NCBI GenBank assembly: GCA_035299085.1
Contig: DATGXG010000033.1
Span: forward strand, 62,001 to 126,000
Source: Bacteroidales bacterium
Lineage (GTDB): Bacteria > Bacteroidota > Bacteroidia > Bacteroidales > UBA10428
Direction of reading: 5' to 3'
Length of the DNA: 64,000 nt
In this document: positions 17,085-26,661 of the stretch, one piece after another
Layout of the letters: each line of letters starts with the position of its first letter
Position numbering within the stretch: position 1 is the first letter of the stretch
Notes under the pieces: generated by a model
Databases searched by the model: none
Seen by the model: only the letters and a program-made list of their open reading frames with translations
Told to the model about the DNA's origin: nothing
Program-made: the position numbers and the translations under genes

Positions 17085-19403
17085 ATGAAAAAAGCGCCTA
17101 TTCTTTTTTTACTGGCTGCATTAACACTATTAATGGTGCAAAGCTGTAAAAAATGGAGTCAACAGGCTTCAGGAAGCCTTATGTATGTGACAAATGAAGG
17201 AGGTCAGAAACTGGCCTATGATACAAGTTCCGGCGTAAAGCTGGTGTTTGACAAAGGGTTTGCATTTAAGGACCTGAATAAAAACGGAAACCTTGATAAA
17301 TATGAAGACTGGCGCCTGCCTGCAGATGAAAGAGCAAAGGACCTGGCTTCAAAACTCAGCGTGGAACAAATTGCAGGGTTGATGCTTTATAGTGCGCATC
17401 AGTCGATTCCTGCCGGAGCCACGAGGTTCATGGGCGGCACTTATAACGGGAAACCTTTTACTGAAAGTGGTGCCAAAGCATCTGACCTGAGCGACCAGCA
17501 AATCAAATTTCTGAAAGAAGACAATGTAAGGCATGTGTTGGTAACAAGGGTACAAAGCGCTGAAATTGCTGCCATATGGAATAACAATGTGCAGGCCCTT
17601 TGCGAAGGCATCGGTTTCGGAATACCTGCCAATAACAGTTCAGATCCACGCCACCAGGCCAGTTCCGAGGTTGAATACCTTACCGGTTCTGCAGGTCAGA
17701 TATCCATGTGGCCGGGTTCGCTGGGTATGGCTGCTACATTTGATCCTGAACTGGTAAAGCAATTCGGACATATTGCATCGCAGGAATACAGGGCGCTTGG
17801 CATCGCCACAGCCCTTTCGCCCCAAATTGACCTGGCCACCGAACCCAGGTGGGGCCGGTTCAGCGGTACATTCGGCGAAAGTCCAAAATTGAATACCGAT
17901 ATGGCAAGGGCCTACGTTGACGGATTCCAGACCTCAGAGGGTGAAAACGTGATTGCTGACGGCTGGGGATATACAAGCGTGAATGCGATGATCAAGCATT
18001 GGCCAGGTGGAGGTCCTGAAGAAGGCGGTCGTGACGCTCACTTTTCATTCGGTAAATACGCCGTTTATCCTGGTAAAAACCTGGCAGATCACCTGATGTC
18101 ATTTACCCAGGGAGCTTTTAAACTGGAAGGTCCCACTAAAATGGCTTCAGCTGTTATGCCTTATTATACAATTTCCTACGGGCTTGACACGGTAAATAAG
18201 GAAAATGTAGGTAATTCCTTCAGCGCTTATCTTATTCATGATATGCTAAGGGGACAATATGGTTATGACGGTGTTGCATGCACCGATTGGGGTGTAACCC
18301 AGGATTACAAAGCGATTGACGGCTTCGGCACCACATCCTGGGGTGTTGAAGGCCTAACTGTTGCTGAAAGGCATTACAAGGCCATAATGGCCGGAATGGA
18401 CCAGTTTGGCGGCAACAACGATAAAGGTCCTGTTCTCGAAGCTTACCAGATGGGAGTAAAAGAACACGGTGAGGAATTCATGCGCAAAAGGTTTGAAGAG
18501 TCAGCTGTTCGACTGCTCAGAAATATTTTCCATACAGGTTTGTTTGAGATTCCTTACCTTGATGTTGAGACCACAAAGAAAACCGTTGGAAATGCTGATT
18601 TTATGAAGGCCGGCTATGAGGCACAGGTAAAATCAATTGTCATGGTGAAGAACAGCGGCAAGGTTCTGCCTCTCAAAAAGCAACTTACTGCCTATGTGCC
18701 TAAAAGATTTACACCGGCTTCACGTAATTTTCTCGGTATGGAAGAGCCTGCTTCGTTAAATTACCCGATCAGCATTGAAACAGTTAAGAAGTATTTCAAC
18801 GTTACCGATAATCCGGCTGAAGCTGACTTTGCCCTGGTTTGCATTGCCAGTCCGAATTCTGGCAGTGGTTATGATCCTAATGATGTGAAAAAAGGCGGAA
18901 ACGGGTATGTGCCTATCAGTCTCCAGTATAAACCTTACAAAGCTGTAGATGCCCGTGACGTAAGCCTTGCAGGGGGCGATCCGCTTGAAAAATTCACAAA
19001 CAGAAGCTATAAAAACAAAACAGTAACCCCTTCAAATACAGGTGATTTGAATATGGTACTCGATGCCCGTAAAGCAATGAAAGACAAACCGGTTATTGTT
19101 GTAATAGATGTTTCAAAGCCAATGGTTTTCAGTGAATTCGAAAACCAGGCAAATGCCATAATCCTGGCTTTCGGGGTTCAGGACCAGGCTAAGCTGGATA
19201 TCCTCACCGGAGCGTATGAGCCTTCGGGACTCCTTCCTTTCCAGATGCCGGCGGACATGAAAACAGTCGAGCTTCAGAAGGAAGATGTTCCTTTTGATAT
19301 GACCTGTCATAAAGATGCAGACGGAAATGTATACGATTTCGGATTCGGCCTTAACTGGAGCGGCATGATTAAGGACGCGAGGACGGAGAAGTATGCCAGG
19401 TGA
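17085..19403 (+). CDS. Glycoside hydrolase family 3 lipoprotein (beta-glucosidase-like)
   Basis: Probably removes beta-linked glucosyl residues from oligosaccharides on the cell envelope. It has 772 residues and a lipoprotein signal ending in a lipobox Cys at residue 21. Next comes an EF-hand-like loop, DLNKNGNLDKYED (about 63-75), which may bind calcium. The GH3 barrel has the nucleophile Asp in GVACTDWGVT, and the alpha/beta sandwich contains VMVKNSGKVLPL. No C-terminal FnIII domain is seen. It opens the run of five hydrolase genes; copy C of the MITE-like element begins six bases after its stop. Confidence 0.9.
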   Translation: MKKAPILFLLAALTLLMVQSCKKWSQQASGSLMYVTNEGGQKLAYDTSSGVKLVFDKGFAFKDLNKNGNLDKYEDWRLPADERAKDLASKLSVEQIAGLMLYSAHQSIPAGATRFMGGTYNGKPFTESGAKASDLSDQQIKFLKEDNVRHVLVTRVQSAEIAAIWNNNVQALCEGIGFGIPANNSSDPRHQASSEVEYLTGSAGQISMWPGSLGMAATFDPELVKQFGHIASQEYRALGIATALSPQIDLATEPRWGRFSGTFGESPKLNTDMARAYVDGFQTSEGENVIADGWGYTSVNAMIKHWPGGGPEEGGRDAHFSFGKYAVYPGKNLADHLMSFTQGAFKLEGPTKMASAVMPYYTISYGLDTVNKENVGNSFSAYLIHDMLRGQYGYDGVACTDWGVTQDYKAIDGFGTTSWGVEGLTVAERHYKAIMAGMDQFGGNNDKGPVLEAYQMGVKEHGEEFMRKRFEESAVRLLRNIFHTGLFEIPYLDVETTKKTVGNADFMKAGYEAQVKSIVMVKNSGKVLPLKKQLTAYVPKRFTPASRNFLGMEEPASLNYPISIETVKKYFNVTDNPAEADFALVCIASPNSGSGYDPNDVKKGGNGYVPISLQYKPYKAVDARDVSLAGGDPLEKFTNRSYKNKTVTPSNTGDLNMVLDARKAMKDKPVIVVIDVSKPMVFSEFENQANAIILAFGVQDQAKLDILTGAYEPSGLLPFQMPADMKTVELQKEDVPFDMTCHKDADGNVYDFGFGLNWSGMIKDARTEKYAR

Positions 19404-19409
19404 AGCGTA

Positions 19410-19613
19410 CGTCATTGCGAGGAGCTTGAAAAAACTATGATTATAGTACAAGGTTTTCGTCGACGAAGCAATCTGCCGGAACAGGCAGGACGTTGCCAAG
19501 AGCCACATTTTTACAGGGGCTGTCTTGGTCAGGGTTTACCTGTGCAGGCAGATTGCTTCGTCACATATACATCCTGCTATAATCAATTATTTTTGATGTT
19601 CCTCGCAATGACG
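19410..19613 (+). repeat. MITE-like palindromic element, copy C
   Basis: A 204-base element between GH3 and GH9 with terminal CGTCATTGCGAGGAGC and its complement at the right end. It begins six bases after the GH3 stop. A CTAACAGA array fills the remainder up to the GH9 start. Confidence 0.88.
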
Positions 19614-19620
19614 GGTATTA

Positions 19621-19647
19621 CTAACAGACTAACAGACTAACAGACTT
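19621..19647 (+). repeat. CTAACAGA 8-base array upstream of the GH9 gene
   Basis: Three units end five bases before the ATG at 19653. The same word precedes araA, galM and mgsA. Confidence 0.8.
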
Positions 19648-19652
19648 AAAAC

Positions 19653-22121
19653 ATGCGTTACCTATTTGCATTACTCGTAATCCTCGCCTTATCCTGTTCC
19701 AAAAGCCCTGAACAGAAACTTGTTCTGAATGATCAGAATTATTTTGAATTACCCGGCCTCAATGTTATGGTATTCGAGGATATCTATCCGGAAGGCCACC
19801 AGGGTGGTGTCGGTTTTATACAGCACGGGGTGAGGGTTGCCACCAACGGTGATGTCCGCCTGGAACTAACTCCCGGCCAATTCCAGCCTATACCTAAGGT
19901 TGGCCCGCGCGATATAAACCGCGACAGCAACCAGATCTCAGTCAAACTCTGGTATCCTGACACGGCTATCAACCGCAAAGGATTTAATCCCATATTCTAT
20001 CCCGACCTGGTGTTGACTTATTCCATCAGGGTAAAGGCTGAGGAAGATTATTTCCGGATTTACGTCGACCTGGATAAACCAGTGCCGCAAGAGTGGCTGG
20101 GGAAAATAGGTTTCAATATTGAACTATTCCCTCCGGCCTTGTTCGGAAAAACATGGATGATGGATTCCGCATCAGGGTTTTTCCCTCCCCAGGCAAACGG
20201 CCCGGAAATCCTTGATGAAAACAATGAAAACCAGGCCACGCCAATGGCAGTCGGTAGAAAACTCACCGTGGCCCCCGAATCGGATAAACAACGTTTCTCC
20301 ATTGAAAGCTCAACAGCGGATATTCAATTACTCGATGGCCGAATCAGGCATACGAACGGATGGTTTGTTGTACGGTCACCGATTCCGGCAGGAGTAACTA
20401 AAAATGCCATTGTATGGACTGTAAAGGTAAATCATTTGCCGGGCTGGAAGGCTGACCCGGTTGTTCATGTTTCACAGGTCGGTTACCATCCCAATCAGCA
20501 AAAAACAGCTGTAATTGAACTCGACAACGCTGAAAAATCAATTACGTCTGCCAGTCTTGTGAAAATCACTGAGGATGGCGAAAAGGCTGTAAAAATGGCC
20601 AAACCGTCAAAATGGGGGAAATTCCTTCGTTATCAATGCGTGTTGTTTGATTTTTCTGATGTAAAAGAATCTGGTACTTACCAGGTAAAATACGGGGATT
20701 TTAAATCGAATCCTTTTGTTATCTCCCCGACAATTTATGAGCGTCACGTCTGGCAGCCCACTCTCGAGGTTTTTCTACCGGTGCAGATGTGTCATATGAA
20801 GGTCACTGATGCATACAGGGTTTGGCATGGCGCCTGCCATCTGGACGATGCCGTGATGGCACCTGTAGATTCGGTACTGTTTGACGGGTACGCACAAGGT
20901 CCGTCCACACTTACGAAGTTTAAGCCGGGTGACAGGGTTCCGGGACTCAACAGGGGCGGCTGGCATGATGCAGGTGATGACGATTTAAGAGTGGAATCAC
21001 AGGCTGGAAGCGTTCAATTGTTATCCATGGCCTGGGAAGAATTCAAACCGGAACTGGATGCCACTACAATCAACCAGGCAGCCCGTGAAGTGAAAATTCA
21101 TGTTCCCGACGGGAAACCGGATATTTTGCAGCAGATTGAACATGGCGCCATCACGGTTCTTGCCGGTTATGAAAGCATGGGCCGTGTTTACCGCGGTATC
21201 ATAAGTCCGTCGCTCAAACAGTATACCATGGTGGGCGATGTGTCAAACCAGACTGATAACCTCAACTACAACGGGTCGGTGAAATATAACGGTAGCTTTG
21301 AATCGCGTGCGGGAATTAAGGATGACCGGGCTGTCTATACCGAAGAAAATCCGGGTCATGAATTTGATGCGATCCAGGGTTTGGCTGCCGCCGGAAGATC
21401 TCTTAAAGGTTACGATGATAAACTGGCTGAACGTTGTGTTAAAGCAGCGATCGGATTATGGGGCCAGAAAAGGCAACTTACATCCTGGCAGCTTTCCTCA
21501 CAGATCAATGCGGCAGTGGAATTGTACCTGACAACCCATTCACCTGAATTCAGGGACTTTCTGCTGGCGAATACCGATTCGATAACCAAACGGATTTCCT
21601 CGGTTGGCTGGATGGTTGTGAGAACGGTTCCGGATATCAATGATGCCGTATATACCAAAAAGATTGAGGAAGCGCTTGCAACCCTATCAAAACAAATTAT
21701 CGAGCAGGGAAAGGAAACTCCTTACGGTGTTCCCTACAGGCCTCATATCTGGGGCGCAGGCTGGAATATCCAGGAATTCGGGGTGCACCAGTATTATCTT
21801 GCCAAATATTTCCCGAAGTTGTTCAGCTACGATTATATGTTCAACGCGCTGAATTTTGTTCTCGGTTGTCATCCGGGTGATAATACGGCGTCCTTTGCTT
21901 CCGGGGTAGGTTCAAAATCGGCTACAATGGCCTATGGGTATAACCGTGCGGATTATTCATATATTCCCGGCGGTGTGGTTTCGGGAACTGCGCTTATCCG
22001 TCCTGATTTTGCCGAACTGAAGGAGTTTCCCTTCCTCTGGCAGCAAACCGAGTATGTGCTGGGTGGTGGCGAAAGCAATTACCTGTTCCTTGTTCTGGCA
22101 GCGGATAAGGTATTGAAGTAA
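19653..22121 (+). CDS. Glycoside hydrolase family 9 lipoprotein (endoglucanase-like)
   Basis: Predicted beta-1,4-glucan hydrolase displayed as a lipoprotein (lipobox Cys near residue 15). The 822 residues divide into an unrecognised, probably beta-rich N-terminal region of about 245 residues, an Ig-like CelD-N domain starting at VHVSQVGYHPNQQKTAV, and the GH9 barrel. The barrel shows GGWHDAGDDD (catalytic-base aspartates), LGCHPGDNTASFASGVG and a C-terminal GGGESNYLFLVLA, whose Glu fits the catalytic acid position. The N-terminal extension is longer than in minimal GH9 enzymes. Confidence 0.88.
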   Translation: MRYLFALLVILALSCSKSPEQKLVLNDQNYFELPGLNVMVFEDIYPEGHQGGVGFIQHGVRVATNGDVRLELTPGQFQPIPKVGPRDINRDSNQISVKLWYPDTAINRKGFNPIFYPDLVLTYSIRVKAEEDYFRIYVDLDKPVPQEWLGKIGFNIELFPPALFGKTWMMDSASGFFPPQANGPEILDENNENQATPMAVGRKLTVAPESDKQRFSIESSTADIQLLDGRIRHTNGWFVVRSPIPAGVTKNAIVWTVKVNHLPGWKADPVVHVSQVGYHPNQQKTAVIELDNAEKSITSASLVKITEDGEKAVKMAKPSKWGKFLRYQCVLFDFSDVKESGTYQVKYGDFKSNPFVISPTIYERHVWQPTLEVFLPVQMCHMKVTDAYRVWHGACHLDDAVMAPVDSVLFDGYAQGPSTLTKFKPGDRVPGLNRGGWHDAGDDDLRVESQAGSVQLLSMAWEEFKPELDATTINQAAREVKIHVPDGKPDILQQIEHGAITVLAGYESMGRVYRGIISPSLKQYTMVGDVSNQTDNLNYNGSVKYNGSFESRAGIKDDRAVYTEENPGHEFDAIQGLAAAGRSLKGYDDKLAERCVKAAIGLWGQKRQLTSWQLSSQINAAVELYLTTHSPEFRDFLLANTDSITKRISSVGWMVVRTVPDINDAVYTKKIEEALATLSKQIIEQGKETPYGVPYRPHIWGAGWNIQEFGVHQYYLAKYFPKLFSYDYMFNALNFVLGCHPGDNTASFASGVGSKSATMAYGYNRADYSYIPGGVVSGTALIRPDFAELKEFPFLWQQTEYVLGGGESNYLFLVLAADKVLK

Positions 22122-22614
22122 GCCTGTCTTCTTAAAACGTAAATCAGTGTTCAGTGTTCGGTGTTAAGATTTAAACATTCGCTGGTGGCGATGATCTTTT
22201 AAGATTCGTCTATATATTTCCGGCATTCGTATATTTCGTTTTTAAACCAGCTGATATCACCGGATATTTGTATTGTAGAAAAAGGTTATAGTTTTTTCTA
22301 AGTAGTTAGGGTTTTGATACAGGGGTTGGTATGGGTGTGCTGCCAGGCACACCCATTTTTTTTGATACTGGATACTGGAAGCTGGATACTGGAAGCCGGA
22401 TCTCTTAGGTCTTAATACCTTATTACTTGACAGCTAACAAAACACCGAACATCGAACACCGATTTAAGATTTAAGAAGTTTATCAAACTAACAGACTATC
22501 GACACAAACCCCCTATTCATCGATTTTGTTTCCAACTGTCTGTTCCTTATAACTACCTTTATTTGATTTTATATTTAACAGCTGACAGCGTAATTAACCT
22601 ATAATCCTTAAGTA
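22122..22614 (+). repeat. Repeat-rich spacer between the GH9 and GH3 genes
   Basis: No gene is visible in about 490 bases. The region holds GTGTTCAGTGTTCGG words near 22147, a strong terminator at 22331-22363, a CTGGATR-like array (about 22365-22395), a CTTAGGTCTTAATACC element (22404-22419), CACCGAAC words and a short CTAACAGA piece near 22490. The last 100 bases before the ATG at 22615 look like ordinary AT-rich leader. Confidence 0.75.
22331..22363 (+). terminator. Strong rho-independent terminator after GH9
   Basis: Stem ATGGGTGTGC (22331-22340) with GCACACCCAT (22347-22356), loop TGCCAG, then eight T residues. It separates the GH3-GH9 transcript from the next three genes, so the latter need their own promoter. 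Confidence 0.9.
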
Positions 22615-25050
22615 ATGAAAAATAGAAATCTTACCTGCCGGGTATTATTTGCTTTTGCCGTAATAACGGCATTAACAGCACAATCCTATTCGCAGGCACC
22701 GCAATTGGGAAAAGCCACAGTGAAACAGGTTGTGGCGGCTATGACACTCGAAGAAAAAGTAAACCTTGTTGTAGGCACCGGTATGCGCATGCCGGGACCT
22801 CCGCCATCCACACCTCCGGGTAACCCGAATGCAAAGCCGGGTCAGACGCCTCAGGGTCAGCAGCCGCCTGCACCGGCTCCCGGACAGGGAGTCGGCCAGA
22901 CATCGGTACTGGTTGATGGTTCTGCAGGAACCACTTTCGCAATCCCCAGGCTCGGCATCAATCCTTCGGTTGTTGCCGACGGTCCCGCAGGACTGAGGAT
23001 AAGTCCAACCCGCACTGACGACAACAAAACCTATTATTGTACTGCCTTCCCGGTTGGTACTTTGCTGGCTTCCACATGGAATACAACCCTTGTAAATGAA
23101 GTCGGCAAGGCCATGGGAAATGAAGTGCTCGAATACGGAGTTGACGTCATCCTGGGACCCGGAATGAACATCCAGCGCAATCCGCTGTGCGGAAGAAACT
23201 TCGAATACTATTCCGAAGATCCTTTAATTACGGGCAAAATCGCCGCTGCCATGGTCAATGGTATTCAGTCAAACGGTGTGGGGACATCTATCAAACATTT
23301 TGCAGGTAACAATGCTGAAACCAATCGCAATGCACTCAATGTTAAAGTAAGTGAAAGAGCTCTCCGTGAGATTTACCTTGAAGGTTTCAGAATAGCGGTT
23401 CAGGAAGCACAACCATGGACAGTGATGTCATCCTATAACCTGATCAACGGAACCTATACATCTGAAAACCCGGGCTTGCTTACCGATATATTAAGGAAGG
23501 ACTGGGGCTTTAAGGGTTATGTAATGACCGACTGGTTCGGCGGAAAAGATGCAGTAGCCCAGATGAAAGCCGGCAATGACATTCTGATGCCCGGCACACC
23601 CAACCAGAGCAAAGCGATCCTTCAGGCTGTAAAGGACGGTAAACTTGATGAGAAAGTTATCGATCGGAATGTGGAAAGAATTCTCAATATAATTCTTGCC
23701 GGACCCCGGTTTAAAGGTTTTAAATACTCCAATAAGCCCGATTTGAAAGCTCATGCCCTGGTTACCCGCCAGGCTGCCACCGAAGGAATGGTACTTCTGA
23801 AAAATGAGGGATCGGCTTTGCCTTTGGCTTCGGACATTAAAAAGCTCGCAGTATTCGGAAATACATCCTATGATATTATATCAGGCGGAACGGGAAGCGG
23901 TGACGTTAACGAGGCATATAGTGTTTCCCTTACGGAAGGTCTGCAGAATGCAGGCTATGTGGTGAATGCAAACCTGAAAACGTTATATGAAGCCCTGCTG
24001 GCAGCAAATAAAGAAGGCAGACCCAAAAGAGAAGGAATGTCCATGTTCATGCCGGTTGAACCGGTTCCCGAATTTGAAATCAGTTCAGGCCTTGCTAACA
24101 GTATGGCAGTTACGAATGATGCAGCAGTTATCACAATCGGAAGAAATTCAGGTGAAGGCGGTGACAGGTCAAGTGGTAAAGGAGATTTCCAGTTAACGGA
24201 TAACGAACAGAAGCTGATTCGCACAGTGGCAGATGCTTTTAAAGCCAAAGGAAAGAAAACGATTGTAGTGCTGAATGTGGGTGGTGTAATAGAAACCGAC
24301 AGCTGGAAGCAGATTCCCGATGCCATTCTTCTTGCATGGCAGGCCGGACAGGAAACAGGTAATTCAATTGCCGATATTCTGAGCGGAAAAGATAACCCTT
24401 CCGGTAAGCTGGCTGTTACATTTCCTGCTAAGTACGAAGATGTTCCTTCTGCCGCTACATTTCCGGGCAAACCATTGCAGCCTGATAACAACACAGGCGG
24501 AGGATTCTTCCGGTCAGTTCCTGCCGAAGATACCTACACGGATGGGATTTATGTCGGATATCGCTACTATGAGAGCTTCGGTGTAAAGCCATCCTATGAA
24601 TTCGGTTATGGCTTATCGTATACAACTTTCAATTATGGGCAGATTAAACTGAGTTCCGGTAAATTCAGTAAGACGCTTACCGTTTCCGTGGATATTAAAA
24701 ACACAGGTAAGGTAGCCGGTAAGGAGGTGGTTGAATTATACCTCACTGCACCGAAAGGATCGTTGGATAAGCCGGCCATTGAGCTTAAAGGATTTGCCAA
24801 AACAAAGCTTTTGCAGCCCGGTGAGACACAGACTCTGACCTTTACACTGGCTGACCGAAACCTGTGTTCCTTCGATCCGGCTTCTTCCTCATGGATTGCT
24901 GATCCAGGAACCTATACAGTATCAATCGGTGCCTCTTCACGCGACATAAAATCGAAAGCCGATTTTACACTGGCTAAAAAGCTTGTGGTTAAAAAAGAAA
25001 CCATTGCCCTGGTTCCCGAAGAGAAAATTAATGAAATAAGACCTAAATAA
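22615..25050 (+). CDS. Glycoside hydrolase family 3 enzyme with proline-rich insertion
   Basis: Secreted beta-glucosidase-like enzyme of 811 residues with a signal peptide of about 26 residues. The GH3 barrel contains SIKHFAGNNAETNR and the nucleophile Asp in YVMTDWFGG. The second domain and a C-terminal FnIII-like domain (about 665-790, GKEVVELYLTAP) follow. Residues about 58-90 form a run rich in Pro, Gly and Gln between the first helix and the VDGSAGTTFAIPRLGI segment; this insertion is not usual in the family. It starts a three-gene run with the esterase (8-base gap) and a second GH3. Confidence 0.9.
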   Translation: MKNRNLTCRVLFAFAVITALTAQSYSQAPQLGKATVKQVVAAMTLEEKVNLVVGTGMRMPGPPPSTPPGNPNAKPGQTPQGQQPPAPAPGQGVGQTSVLVDGSAGTTFAIPRLGINPSVVADGPAGLRISPTRTDDNKTYYCTAFPVGTLLASTWNTTLVNEVGKAMGNEVLEYGVDVILGPGMNIQRNPLCGRNFEYYSEDPLITGKIAAAMVNGIQSNGVGTSIKHFAGNNAETNRNALNVKVSERALREIYLEGFRIAVQEAQPWTVMSSYNLINGTYTSENPGLLTDILRKDWGFKGYVMTDWFGGKDAVAQMKAGNDILMPGTPNQSKAILQAVKDGKLDEKVIDRNVERILNIILAGPRFKGFKYSNKPDLKAHALVTRQAATEGMVLLKNEGSALPLASDIKKLAVFGNTSYDIISGGTGSGDVNEAYSVSLTEGLQNAGYVVNANLKTLYEALLAANKEGRPKREGMSMFMPVEPVPEFEISSGLANSMAVTNDAAVITIGRNSGEGGDRSSGKGDFQLTDNEQKLIRTVADAFKAKGKKTIVVLNVGGVIETDSWKQIPDAILLAWQAGQETGNSIADILSGKDNPSGKLAVTFPAKYEDVPSAATFPGKPLQPDNNTGGGFFRSVPAEDTYTDGIYVGYRYYESFGVKPSYEFGYGLSYTTFNYGQIKLSSGKFSKTLTVSVDIKNTGKVAGKEVVELYLTAPKGSLDKPAIELKGFAKTKLLQPGETQTLTFTLADRNLCSFDPASSSWIADPGTYTVSIGASSRDIKSKADFTLAKKLVVKKETIALVPEEKINEIRPK

Positions 25051-25058
25051 CTCCCACT

Positions 25059-26612
25059 ATGAAACTGCCGGTAATTCTGTTGGCTGCTACTGTTACAATC
25101 ACAGCCTGTTTTTCATTCCGGAATCAATCCGGAAACAGTATTGATGTTAAATCGGTGCCAACAGAAGCCGGTCTGGTTTCAGGCTATACCGGTGAAGACG
25201 GTCTTGTTAAAATTTTCAAAGGAATTCCGTTTGCGGCTCCTCCGATAGGCGAACTGCGCTGGAAACCGCCGGTACCACCTGCCCATTGGGAAGGCGTACG
25301 CAAATGTGAAGTTTTTTCCGCCAGTGCCATCCAGGCAAAGCCGGCTCCTTTTGCCATGTGGAGCAAAGAATTTATGGCACCCGAAGAACCGCTGAGCGAG
25401 GACTGCCTTTACCTGAATGTATGGACACCGGCAAAAGACGCTGATGAGAAGAGACCAGTGATTGTTTACATTCATGGAGGAGCATTCACAGGTGGTTCAG
25501 GTTCAGTGCCGCTTTATGACGGGGAAGCAATCGCTAAGAAAGGAGTCGTTTTTGTTACGATCAATTACAGGCTGGGCATCCTCGGATTCCTTGCACACCC
25601 TGATCTTTCAAAGGAATCCCCTGATGGCGTTTCAGGAAATTATGGCATACTCGATCAGATTGCCGCACTTAAATGGGTAAATAAAAATATAGCAGCGTTC
25701 GGCGGTGATCCGTCGAACGTTACAATTGAAGGGCAGTCGGCCGGTGCATTCAGTGTGAATGCACTGGTTGTATCACCAAAAGCAAAGGGATTATTTCAGA
25801 AGGCTATTGCCGAAAGCGGTGGTATTTTTGGCGGCGACCGTATGCTGACTTCCGGTTTGAAAAATGGTGAGGATGCAGGAGTGAGATTGGCTGAAAAACT
25901 CAAATCCACTATTGCTGAAATGAGAAAGCTGCCGGCAGAGACCTTGCTCAAGGCAGGTGCTGCCGGACCTGTAATTGATGGTGTTGTAATTATGCCTGCC
26001 GATCAAACATTTGCTTCATCGCAGCAAAATGATGTAGCCCTTTTAACCGGGTGGAATGCGGATGAGTTTAATTTCGGCCCCCCGGCAAAAGCGGCCTCAT
26101 TTAAAGCTGAAGCCCAAAGGCGTTACGGTAATTTCTCTGAAGATATGTTAAGGGTGTTCCCTGCTGAAACGGATGAACAGGCCAATCAATCGCAAAAACT
26201 CTTGTCAGTTTTATCGTTTGGCTGGCAAAATTACAGGTGGGCAACCATGCAGAGTGAAAAAGGAAAAAACAAGGCATGGTTGTATCTTTTCAGTCATGTA
26301 CCTCCGGGTGAACCCAATTACGGGGCCTTTCATTCTGCTGAATTCGGGTATTGCCTCAATAACCTGAAATACTGGGATCGCCCTTTCACTGATGCGGATT
26401 ACAAGCTGGCCGACATGATGTCATCCTACTGGGTGAATTTTGCAAAAACAGGGAATCCGAACGGCAAAGGCTTACCGGAATGGCCTTCGTTTAACCCGAC
26501 CAATCCAAAGATTATTGAGTTTGGTGATGAGGTTAAGCCCGCTGACCTCCCGTATAAGCCGCAGCTGCAGTTTCTTGACAGATACCAGGAATCTCTGCAG
26601 TCGAAAAATTAG
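25059..26612 (+). CDS. Type-B carboxylesterase
   Basis: Secreted or lipoprotein alpha/beta hydrolase of 517 residues; a Cys at residue 17 follows the hydrophobic signal. The type-B signatures are EDCLYLNVWTPA, the oxyanion loop IHGGAF, and the nucleophile elbow GQSAG (usually GESAG). The acidic residue is likely in GWNADEF and the His in GAFHSAEFGY. It probably removes acyl groups from decorated glucans or oligosaccharides, since it is sandwiched between two GH3 genes. The exact substrate cannot be read from sequence. Confidence 0.9.
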   Translation: MKLPVILLAATVTITACFSFRNQSGNSIDVKSVPTEAGLVSGYTGEDGLVKIFKGIPFAAPPIGELRWKPPVPPAHWEGVRKCEVFSASAIQAKPAPFAMWSKEFMAPEEPLSEDCLYLNVWTPAKDADEKRPVIVYIHGGAFTGGSGSVPLYDGEAIAKKGVVFVTINYRLGILGFLAHPDLSKESPDGVSGNYGILDQIAALKWVNKNIAAFGGDPSNVTIEGQSAGAFSVNALVVSPKAKGLFQKAIAESGGIFGGDRMLTSGLKNGEDAGVRLAEKLKSTIAEMRKLPAETLLKAGAAGPVIDGVVIMPADQTFASSQQNDVALLTGWNADEFNFGPPAKAASFKAEAQRRYGNFSEDMLRVFPAETDEQANQSQKLLSVLSFGWQNYRWATMQSEKGKNKAWLYLFSHVPPGEPNYGAFHSAEFGYCLNNLKYWDRPFTDADYKLADMMSSYWVNFAKTGNPNGKGLPEWPSFNPTNPKIIEFGDEVKPADLPYKPQLQFLDRYQESLQSKN

Positions 26613-26661
26613 CACATTTTGTTTACTTTTACTGTTCAATAAATTAAATCTTTGAATTTAT

